From positions 1,302,001 through 1,366,000 of the forward strand of contig NC_013174.1 in assembly GCF_000024065.1 (NCBI RefSeq): a stretch of 64,000 nucleotides of DNA, in the 5' to 3' direction. Positions 1-6,404 of the stretch are shown piece by piece. Both the position numbers and the translations under genes were made by a program. This DNA comes from Jonesia denitrificans DSM 20603 (GTDB lineage Bacteria > Actinomycetota > Actinomycetes > Actinomycetales > Cellulomonadaceae). Positions within the stretch are counted from its first letter, which is position 1. The number at the start of each line of letters is the position of its first letter. The notes under the pieces are model-generated. The model did no database searches. It saw nothing but the letters and a program-made list of their open reading frames with translations, and was not told the DNA's origin.

Positions 1-664
1 GTTGGGTGCTTTTTTGCCGCGTGGTGTGGATCTTCGTGTGGTGGGGGAGGCCAATGATTATGTGGCGAAGGGGTTGTCTGGTGGGACTGTTGTCGTGAGT
101 TGTCCTGCTGATGCTGGTCATGGGGCTGAGGGCAATGTGATTGCGGGGAACGTGGTTGGGTATGGTGCGACGTCGGGGAAGGTGTTTATTAACGGGCGTA
201 GTGGTGAGCGGTTTGCGGTGCGTAATTCGGGTGCGTCTCTTGTTGTGGAGGGTATTGGGGACCACGGGTTGGAGTACATGACTGGTGGTGAGGTGTTGAT
301 TGTGGGGCCGACTGGGCGCAATTTGGGTGCAGGGATGTCGGGTGGTGTGGCGTGGGTGTTGGATCTTGATTCGTCGTGTGTGAATCCTGCTGCGGTGGAC
401 AGTGGTGAGTTGTTGTTGGAGGGGCTTGATGAGGGGGATGCTGCTCGGGTGGTTGCTTTGCTTGAGGAGCATGTTCGGTTGACGGGTTCTGTGATGGCGT
501 CAACTTTGCTTGCGGATGTGCCTGCGTCGTTGGGTCGGTTCACGAAGGTTGTTCCGCGGGACTTTGTTCGGATGCGGGCGGCGTTGGATCAGGCTCGTGT
601 TGCTGGTCTTGATTTTTCTGCTCCTGGTGTGTGGGACGAATTGTTGGAGGTGGCTCGTGGCTGA
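1..664 (+). CDS. gltB: Glutamate synthase large subunit, C-terminal part (5' end outside window)
   Basis: This is the last ~220 residues of the large (alpha) subunit of NADPH-dependent glutamate synthase, which makes two glutamates from glutamine and 2-oxoglutarate. Only the C-terminal GXGXG beta-helix domain is visible: repeated glycine pairs such as GLSGGTVVV, AGNVVGYGATSG and GRNLGAGMSGGVAW, typical of GOGAT and related FwdC/FmdC domains. The gene enters from the left edge, so the true start is not here. The stop codon overlaps the GTG start of gltD by 8 bases, indicating translational coupling of the two subunits. Third codon positions are strongly G/T on this strand, unlike pyk downstream. 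Confidence 0.95.
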   Translation, partial: LGAFLPRGVDLRVVGEANDYVAKGLSGGTVVVSCPADAGHGAEGNVIAGNVVGYGATSGKVFINGRSGERFAVRNSGASLVVEGIGDHGLEYMTGGEVLIVGPTGRNLGAGMSGGVAWVLDLDSSCVNPAAVDSGELLLEGLDEGDAARVVALLEEHVRLTGSVMASTLLADVPASLGRFTKVVPRDFVRMRAALDQARVAGLDFSAPGVWDELLEVARG

Positions 665-2120
665 TCCACGTGGGTTTTTGAAGGTTCGTGAGCGGGAGCT
701 TCCTGGATATCGTCCGGTGAGTGTGCGGTTGATGGATTATGCGGATGTGATGGTGAAGCGTGATCCGACGTCGCCTTATTTGGCGCGGCAGGCGTCTCGT
801 TGTATGGATTGTGGGATCCCGTTTTGTCATCAGGGGTGTCCGTTGGGAAATCTCATTCCTGATTGGAATGATTTGGTGCGGCGTGGCTTGTGGCGTGAGG
901 CGAGTGATCGGTTGCATGCGACGAATAATTTCCCGGAGTTTACTGGGCGTGTGTGTCCTGCTCCGTGTGAGGACAGTTGTGTGTTGGGGATTAGTCAGCC
1001 TGCGGTGACGATCAAGAATATTGAAGTGTCGATTGTTGATGAGGCTTTTCGGCAGGGTTTTTTGCCTCCTGTTGTTCCTGAGCGGTTGTCGGGGAAGACG
1101 GTGGCTGTTATTGGGTCTGGGCCGGCTGGGTTGGCTGCGGCGCAGCAGTTGACTCGTTCTGGTCATACGGTGGTGGTGTTTGAGCGGGATGAGGCTGTGG
1201 GTGGGCTTCTTCGGTTTGGGATTCCTGATTTCAAGTTGGAAAAGCACCATATTGATCGCCGTATTGAGCAGATGGTTGCTGAGGGGACACGTTTTCGGGT
1301 GTCGACCCAGGTGGGTGTGGATGTGTCGTGGGCTGAGGTCTATGAGACGTTTGATGCGGTGGTGGTGGCGACGGGGGCTCCGGTTCCTCGTGATTTGCCG
1401 TTGCCGGGTCGTGATTTGGGTGGGATTCATTTCGCGATGGATTATCTTGTGCGTTCGAATAGGCAGTGTCGTGGCTCTGAGGTGAGTGACCCTATTGATG
1501 CGCGTGGTAAGCATGTCATTGTTATTGGGGGTGGGGACACGGGGTCTGACTGTATTGGGACGGCGTTACGTCAGGGTGCTGCGAGTGTGACGAACCTGGC
1601 AATTGGTGTGGAGCCTCCCAAGGTGCGTCCGGAGAGTGAACCGTGGCCGGTGACGCCACGCCTGTTTGAGGTCTCGAGTTCTCATGAAGAGGGTGGGTCT
1701 CGGGAGTTTTTGGCGTCGACTGTGGAGTTTGTGGGTTCACATGGGCAGGTTGAAGCGTTGCGGGTTGCGACGACTGAGTATTTGTCTGATGGTCGACGTG
1801 TGCCCACCGCTGGGACGGAACGGGATCTTCCTGCCGATCTTGTGTTGATTGCGTTGGGGTTCACGGGCGCTGAGACAGACACGTTCGTGGACAGTGCTGC
1901 GCTTTCTTGTGATAAGCGGGGTAGAATCGCACGGACGGACGAATATGAGTCCTCAATGCCGGGTGTCTTTGTCGCTGGCGACGCAGGTCGCGGACAATCT
2001 CTCATCGTGTGGGCGATTGCAGAGGGACGGGCGGCGGCAGCGAGTGTCGATGAATATCTGCAGGGAGGAACTGAGCTTCCTCGACCAGTGAAAGCATCGA
2101 CCATGGCGTTGCGTCCCTGA
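657..2120 (+). CDS. gltD: Glutamate synthase small subunit
   Basis: The beta subunit of glutamate synthase passes electrons from NADPH through FAD and Fe-S clusters to GltB. The start is the GTG overlapping the gltB stop, giving 487 residues. Cysteines 49, 52, 57 and 61 (CMDCGIPFCHQGC) and a second set near residues 95-106 (CPAPCEDSC) are the conserved cluster ligands. Two dinucleotide folds follow: VIGSGPAG near residue 146 for FAD and VIGGGDTG near 293 for NADPH. The C-terminal FVAGDAGRG motif is the usual FAD site. Codon usage changes near base 1870 from G/T-ending to C-ending codons. Confidence 0.96.
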   Translation: MADPRGFLKVRERELPGYRPVSVRLMDYADVMVKRDPTSPYLARQASRCMDCGIPFCHQGCPLGNLIPDWNDLVRRGLWREASDRLHATNNFPEFTGRVCPAPCEDSCVLGISQPAVTIKNIEVSIVDEAFRQGFLPPVVPERLSGKTVAVIGSGPAGLAAAQQLTRSGHTVVVFERDEAVGGLLRFGIPDFKLEKHHIDRRIEQMVAEGTRFRVSTQVGVDVSWAEVYETFDAVVVATGAPVPRDLPLPGRDLGGIHFAMDYLVRSNRQCRGSEVSDPIDARGKHVIVIGGGDTGSDCIGTALRQGAASVTNLAIGVEPPKVRPESEPWPVTPRLFEVSSSHEEGGSREFLASTVEFVGSHGQVEALRVATTEYLSDGRRVPTAGTERDLPADLVLIALGFTGAETDTFVDSAALSCDKRGRIARTDEYESSMPGVFVAGDAGRGQSLIVWAIAEGRAAAASVDEYLQGGTELPRPVKASTMALRP

Positions 2121-2149
2121 GGTCCCATACGAGCCATGTCTGCCATGGC

Positions 2150-2155
2150 TAGAAT
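2150..2155 (+). promoter_or_regulatory. Candidate -10 box of pyk (TAGAAT)
   Basis: TAGAAT matches the actinobacterial TANNNT -10 consensus and lies 64 nt before the pyk start codon. No convincing -35 element is seen. It sits in the 98-base gap after gltD. Confidence 0.4.
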
Positions 2156-2218
2156 GTGTGAGACAAGGGAAGCACAACGTCCCCACAGCTGAGATTTTCC
2201 AACACATAGGCTGGAGCT

Positions 2219-3637
2219 ATGCGCAAAGCAAAGATCGTTTGCACCATCGGACCCGCAACTTCTTCCCCGGAAAACATGCTTCGGCTTGTGAACGCCGGCA
2301 TGGATGTGGCACGTATTAACCGTAGCCACGGTGGGTACGAAGAACACGAGGCTGTTTACCGGAACATCCGGGCAGCAGCTGAAGAGGCCGGGCGTAACGT
2401 CGCGGTTCTCGTTGACCTGCAAGGACCAAAGATTCGTCTGGGCAAGTTCGAGGAAGACCGCAAGTACTTCCTTGAGGTGGGCGACATTTTCACGATCACC
2501 ACTGACGACATCCTTGGCAACCAGGAGATCTGCTCCACCACCCACAAGGGTCTTCCTCAGGATGCACGTGTTGGTGACCCTATCCTCATCGATGACGGTA
2601 AAGTCACCGTCCGGGTCATTGAGGTTGAGGGCAACAAAGTTGTCACCAAGTGTGAAGTTCCTGGCCCGCTGTCCAACAACAAGGGTTTGAACCTTCCTGG
2701 TGTGGCTGTTTCTGTACCAGCCATGTCAGACAAGGACGAAGATGACCTTCGTTGGGCGATCCGCTTGGGTGCTGACATCATCGCTTTGTCATTTGTGCGC
2801 AGTGCACGTGACTACGATGACGTGCGCAAGGTCATGGAAGAAGAAGGACGTATCCTTCCTGTTGTGGCGAAGGTTGAAAAGCCACAGGCCGTTGACAACC
2901 TCGCTGAGATTGTTGATGCGTTTGACGCCATCATGGTTGCCCGCGGTGACCTTGGTGTGGAACTTCCTTTGGAACAGGTTCCACTCGTCCAAAAGCGTGC
3001 TGTTGAGCTTGCCCGCCGGGCAGCAAAGCCTGTCATTGTGGCCACCCAGGTCCTTGAGTCAATGATTAGCTCACCTCGCCCCACCCGTGCAGAAGCCTCT
3101 GACTGTGCAAACGCCATCCTTGATGGTGCTGACGCTGTGATGCTCTCGGGCGAAACATCAGTGGGTGACTTCCCCATTGAGGCCGTTGAGACCATGGCGA
3201 AGATCGTGGAGGCCACCGAAGAACTTGGCCGTGAACGAATCGCGCCCTTGGGGTCAACCCCACACACCCGTGGTGGAGCTATCACTCGGGCGGCCGCTGA
3301 AATCGGCGAAACCCTTGGTGTGAAGTACATTGTGACCTTTACTCAGTCAGGTGACTCCGCACGTCGTTTCGCACGACTGCGCTCACCATTGCAGCACCTT
3401 GCATTCACCCCACGTTCTGACGTGCGTTCCGTTCTTGCCCTGTCATGGGGGGTCACCTCGCGCCAGGTTGACCAGGTGGAATCAACTGATGCGATGGTTC
3501 GTCAAGTAGACGCGAAACTCCAAGAAGACGGTCTCGCTGAATCAGGCGATCTCGTCGTTGTTGTCTCCGGTGCCCCTGTTGGGGTCTCTGGGACCACGAA
3601 CTCGATTCTCGTGCACCGCATCGGTGACGACATCTAG
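2219..3637 (+). CDS. pyk: Pyruvate kinase
   Basis: Catalyses phosphoenolpyruvate + ADP to pyruvate + ATP, the last step of glycolysis, in the cytosol. The protein has 472 residues, the usual length. It begins MRKAKIVCTIGPAT, carries the N-terminal VDLQGPKIRLG substrate-site segment, the signature region VAKVEKPQA with the catalytic lysine, and IMVARGDLGVELP. The C-terminal allosteric domain is present. A GGAG ribosome site precedes the ATG. It is transcribed separately from gltBD (TAGAAT box at 2150) and followed by a strong hairpin. The other glycolytic genes in this window are pfkA and gap-pgk-tpiA. Confidence 0.97.
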   Translation: MRKAKIVCTIGPATSSPENMLRLVNAGMDVARINRSHGGYEEHEAVYRNIRAAAEEAGRNVAVLVDLQGPKIRLGKFEEDRKYFLEVGDIFTITTDDILGNQEICSTTHKGLPQDARVGDPILIDDGKVTVRVIEVEGNKVVTKCEVPGPLSNNKGLNLPGVAVSVPAMSDKDEDDLRWAIRLGADIIALSFVRSARDYDDVRKVMEEEGRILPVVAKVEKPQAVDNLAEIVDAFDAIMVARGDLGVELPLEQVPLVQKRAVELARRAAKPVIVATQVLESMISSPRPTRAEASDCANAILDGADAVMLSGETSVGDFPIEAVETMAKIVEATEELGRERIAPLGSTPHTRGGAITRAAAEIGETLGVKYIVTFTQSGDSARRFARLRSPLQHLAFTPRSDVRSVLALSWGVTSRQVDQVESTDAMVRQVDAKLQEDGLAESGDLVVVVSGAPVGVSGTTNSILVHRIGDDI

Positions 3638-3659
3638 TTCACAGCACCACGCGTCATCC

Positions 3660-3692
3660 TGTGGCCGGCCCCCGCTAAGGGGACCGGCCACA
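3660..3692 (+). terminator. Hairpin after pyk
   Basis: TGTGGCCGG-CCCC and GGGG-ACCGGCCACA form a long GC-rich stem around a GCTAA loop. There is no T tract, so it is a factor-dependent or processing hairpin at best. Confidence 0.6.
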
Positions 3693-4040
3693 GTGCGTTG
3701 TGGCCGCCAATGTGCGTACCATCCACCACACACGTTGACACTAGGCGACCGGGAAATAGAACGCTTGGCGCAACGCACACCGCACGCATCAATCGTCATT
3801 ATTGTTCCAGGTGATCAAGAACAAGCCCGCGACGTCGAACACCGACACCCACAGCTCACGGGGCGCATCATGGCATCAACCAGCGCCCACCAGGAAGTGG
3901 GCCTCGTCGTCCGCGCTGGATTGCAACAATCAGGAACATTTGTCGTCCAGCAATCAACGGTGAACTACGTGCGCGCAGCACACATTCCCTTAGGAAGCTT
4001 TGACGCCAAAGAAACAGCCACAGCCATTGACGGCCACTAA
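3693..4040 (+). CDS. Hypothetical small protein, start uncertain
   Basis: An open frame of about 115 codons between the pyk hairpin and the tRNA terminator. I do not recognise the product. The codons look used as in neighbouring genes (C-ending and A-ending), and the stretch ASIVIIVPG followed by GLVVRAG suggests alternating beta strands. No signal peptide or membrane segment is seen. The GTG at 3693 directly abuts the hairpin and lacks a clear ribosome site. TTG 3735 and ATG 3870 are other in-frame starts. It lies between pyk and a convergent tRNA gene. Confidence 0.4.
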   Translation: MRCGRQCAYHPPHTLTLGDREIERLAQRTPHASIVIIVPGDQEQARDVEHRHPQLTGRIMASTSAHQEVGLVVRAGLQQSGTFVVQQSTVNYVRAAHIPLGSFDAKETATAIDGH

Positions 4041-4084
4041 CGCAACACCTACACATCGAGCGTCGACAATTCTCACGAAAACAC

Positions 4085-4123
4085 AAAAATCCCTCAGCAC
4101 GATGAACCGCAGTGCTGAGGGAT
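4085..4123 (-). terminator. Rho-independent terminator of the tRNA-Leu gene
   Basis: The arms ATCCCTCAGCAC (4089-4100) and GTGCTGAGGGAT (4112-4123) form a 12-bp stem. Read on the minus strand it is followed by five T residues (4089-4085), just after the tRNA 3' end. Confidence 0.85.
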
Positions 4124-4128
4124 TACTG

Positions 4129-4202
4129 TGCCCCGGGTGGGATTCGAACCCACACTGGATCGGGTTTGAGCCGAACGCCTCTGCCGGTTGGGCTACCGGG
4201 GC
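4129..4202 (-). tRNA. tRNA-Leu (anticodon CAA) with a short variable loop
   Basis: On the minus strand a 74-nt cloverleaf folds cleanly. The acceptor GCCCCGG pairs with CCGGGGC and the discriminator is A. The D arm has GCC/GGC and a GG pair in the loop. The anticodon arm is TTCGG-CTCAAAC-CCGAT, and the T arm is GTGGG-TTCGAAT-CCCAC. The loop CTCAAAC puts CAA at positions 34-36 (bases 4168-4166), reading UUG (Leu). The variable loop is only CCAGT (5 nt), whereas bacterial tRNA-Leu normally has a long arm. CCA is not encoded. A terminator follows on the same strand. The Leu identity rests on the anticodon alone. Confidence 0.85.
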
Positions 4203-4370
4203 ACTAAGGAAACAACCCGTCATATCTCCTGACGAACCGTGTTCCTTCAGGTGACAACTTTACATGGCGAACCAGCAGTTGCGAAATCCACGGACATGTT
4301 CACTGCGTGACGTTCATTTCATTCTGCGACGAACATGGCACGAAACTCCCACGAGCGCGAGTTCGCGGAC

Positions 4371-4376
4371 TAGAAT
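4371..4376 (+). promoter_or_regulatory. -10 box TAGAAT of the ANTAR regulator, leaderless spacing
   Basis: TAGAAT ends exactly six bases before the GTG start at 4383. That would place the transcription start on the start codon itself. No Shine-Dalgarno sequence precedes the gene, consistent with a leaderless mRNA. Confidence 0.6.
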
Positions 4377-4382
4377 AGATAC

Positions 4383-5072
4383 GTGACCAAAAGCAACGAC
4401 GAACTCAGCGCAGAAGCTGCCGAACGCGCAGACTCCATCATCAACTTCGACGACGTCACGACGACGGTCGACAACGCCGCGCAGGAGAGCCCACGTGGCC
4501 CCAAACGCCGGGCAGTTGTCGCTGAAGACGAAGCGCTCATCCGGATGGATGTTGTGGAGACCCTCACCGAGGCAGGTTACGAGGTCGTTGGAGAGGCAGG
4601 CGACGGAGAAACCGCCGTGCGACTAGCCACGGAACTAACCCCTGACGTCGTTGTCATGGACGTGAAAATGCCCGAACTCGACGGCATCTCAGCTGCTGAA
4701 CGCATTGCGAAAGCCCACGTTGCACCAGTCGTCCTCCTCACCGCGTTTTCCCAAACAGAACTCGTTGAAAGGGCTCGCGACGCAGGAGCTATGGCCTACG
4801 TCGTTAAACCATTTAGCCCTGCGGACCTTCTGCCCGCCGTCGAAATTGCCATCTCACGCTACAAAGAAATGGCTGCACTGGAATCAGAGATCGCCGACCT
4901 CTCAGAGCGCTTTGAAACCCGTAAACGCGTTGATCGGGCCAAAGGACTCTTGATGTCAAAAATGGGATTGAGTGAGCCAGATTCATTCCGATGGATCCAA
5001 AAGACCTCGATGGACCGTCGCCTGACAATGCGAGAAGTCGCAGACGCAGTAATCGACCAGGTGGGCGAGTAG
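4383..5072 (+). CDS. pdtaR: Response regulator with ANTAR RNA-binding domain (PdtaR-like)
   Basis: A two-component output protein predicted to bind RNA and act by antitermination. Residues ~43-155 form a receiver domain (AVVAEDEALIRMD; phosphoacceptor D93 in VVVMDVKMPELDG; T120; K142 in YVVKPF). Residues ~165-229 form an ANTAR domain (ETRKRVDRAKGLLMSKMGLSE...). The length, 229 residues, is slightly long because of an acidic ~40-residue N-terminal extension. The domain order matches mycobacterial PdtaR (Rv1626). No partner histidine kinase lies nearby. It starts with GTG six bases after a TAGAAT box and ends in a strong terminator, so it is likely monocistronic. Confidence 0.93.
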   Translation: MTKSNDELSAEAAERADSIINFDDVTTTVDNAAQESPRGPKRRAVVAEDEALIRMDVVETLTEAGYEVVGEAGDGETAVRLATELTPDVVVMDVKMPELDGISAAERIAKAHVAPVVLLTAFSQTELVERARDAGAMAYVVKPFSPADLLPAVEIAISRYKEMAALESEIADLSERFETRKRVDRAKGLLMSKMGLSEPDSFRWIQKTSMDRRLTMREVADAVIDQVGE

Positions 5073-5078
5073 TAGCAC

Positions 5079-5115
5079 CAAAAGCCCCATGGACCCACAA
5101 CCCGTGGGGCTTTTG
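5079..5115 (+). terminator. Rho-independent terminator after the ANTAR regulator gene
   Basis: CAAAAGCCCC at 5079-5088 pairs with GGGGCTTTTG at 5106-5115. The stem ends in a T run, giving a typical intrinsic terminator 6 nt after the stop codon. Confidence 0.88.
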
Positions 5116-5271
5116 TCTGTCCTGGCAATCTGGGATCAACTGACTATTGCGCCTGGGTGAAGTTCGTTGTTTGATGATCGTCTGAGGGTGCATCACCGCC
5201 GATATACCCTTCACGGCGACACAACACTGTGGTTCCGCCACCGTGACCGCTTCAGGGAAAAGGAGGAAGAC

Positions 5272-5940
5272 GTGAAACTCGGTATCAGCGTCACCGACCT
5301 CGACCCCGAGCACCTGGACGAGCTTGCCGCCCTATGTCTCACCGCACGAGATGAAGCTGCTCTCGGAGCTCACATCTGTGTTGCAGACCAGGCAGGGTTA
5401 CGACAACAACTGTGCACGTACGCAGAACTTCCCGGAACACGCATCTTCGTTGCTTACCTTGATGGTTCCATCGTGGGATTCTCCCTCACCCGCGACATCA
5501 TGCCAGGCCAGTTCCTCACAAACTCCATGCTCTATGTAGAACTCATCTACGTGGACGAGGGCGCGCGGCGCCGCGGAGTGGGCCACCAACTCATGTCAAA
5601 GATTGCACAAACAGCACACGACAACGGCGCACACGACATCTACGCACTGCCACTGCCAGGATCACGGGGGATGCAACGCTTCTACGCTCGACTCGGATTC
5701 GCACCAGCTGCCGCACACCGTGTAGTCACCACTCAAGCGCTACTTCGTCATCTCGCGACCGAAACCAAACGCCCGCGCCGGGGGGTTACCCCCATTGAAG
5801 ACATCATTGCGCGGCGCCGTCGAGCCCGAAGCGAAACCCACTCAGGTCCACTGGACCTACGTGCATTCCAGGCCACCTACACATCATCACAACCTATCGC
5901 TGTGGTACCTCCTCAACGACACCCCCGCAACATCGACTAA
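5272..5940 (+). CDS. GNAT-family N-acetyltransferase
   Basis: A cytosolic acetyl-CoA-dependent acetyltransferase of unknown substrate. The start is the GTG at 5272, chosen because AGGAGG lies at 5261-5266, giving 222 residues. The GNAT core is visible: motif D/A with VELIYVDEGARRRGVGHQLM (acetyl-CoA-binding R-x-x-G-x-G/A) near residue 100, then GMQRFYARLGF (motif B). A basic C-terminal tail of ~50 residues (RRGVTPIEDIIARRRRARSE) extends past the domain. It is convergent with the thioesterase gene, with 5 bases between the stops. Substrate cannot be inferred. Confidence 0.85.
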   Translation: MKLGISVTDLDPEHLDELAALCLTARDEAALGAHICVADQAGLRQQLCTYAELPGTRIFVAYLDGSIVGFSLTRDIMPGQFLTNSMLYVELIYVDEGARRRGVGHQLMSKIAQTAHDNGAHDIYALPLPGSRGMQRFYARLGFAPAAAHRVVTTQALLRHLATETKRPRRGVTPIEDIIARRRRARSETHSGPLDLRAFQATYTSSQPIAVVPPQRHPRNID

Positions 5941-5945
5941 CCTCC

Positions 5946-6404
5946 TCACGATTCATTGCCGCGAACCTGTGGCTGGTCAATAATCATGCATGTTAACCGA
6001 GCAGAGGCAACAAGGTGGCCTGACTGACTAATCGCCACCGAATACGTCGCAGTTGAACGGCCACGGTGAAGAGCCCGCGCCTCACCAGTGACACAACCTG
6101 ACGTCACCGAACGATGATGCGTGATATTCAGATCAACCCCCACCGCGACTTTTCCCGCTCCAGCATGAACACCAGCAGCAAAAGACCCCAAAGTTTCCGC
6201 CAACACGGCACTCGCGCCACCGTGAAGCAAACCGTAAGGCTGGGTGTTACCAGCAACGGGCATCGTGCCTTGTGCACTGATCGCATCAACGTGAGTCAAC
6301 ACAATCCCCATACGCCCAAGGAGGGACTGAGCGAGCTGTTCGTCGGTCAAAGTCAGTGTGTACTTGTCATCCATACCGTATACATTGGCAGGTGTGAATG
6401 ACAT
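5946..6404 (-). CDS. Hotdog-fold thioesterase (PaaI/YbdB type)
   Basis: A predicted acyl-CoA thioesterase of the hotdog superfamily. The diagnostic segment YGLLHGGASAVLAETLGSFAA (glycine-rich HGG plus catalytic Glu) lies mid-protein and is followed by GVDLNITHHRSVTSG. With the ATG at 6404 it has 152 residues; the ATG at 6374 (MDDKYTLT) would give 142. Neither has a clear ribosome site. Its 5' end overlaps the divergent polA start region, so the two genes share their promoter DNA. The physiological substrate is unknown. Confidence 0.85.
   Translation of the reverse strand: MSFTPANVYGMDDKYTLTLTDEQLAQSLLGRMGIVLTHVDAISAQGTMPVAGNTQPYGLLHGGASAVLAETLGSFAAGVHAGAGKVAVGVDLNITHHRSVTSGCVTGEARALHRGRSTATYSVAISQSGHLVASARLTCMIIDQPQVRGNES
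6364..6386 (+). promoter_or_regulatory. polA promoter: TTGTCATCC-N8-TACATT, RecA-NDp-like
   Basis: TTGTCATCC at 6364-6372 is followed by exactly 8 bases and the TANNNT box TACATT at 6381-6386, seven bases before GTG 6394. The mycobacterial RecA-NDp damage promoter is TTGTCRGTG-N8-TANNNT. The first six bases and the spacing match; the last three (TCC) do not. The element lies within the thioesterase coding sequence. Confidence 0.4.

Noticed and set aside
118-543. Open frames antisense to gltB
   Set aside because: They mirror the G/T-rich codons of gltB and encode low-complexity Pro/Thr/His strings with no conserved motifs.
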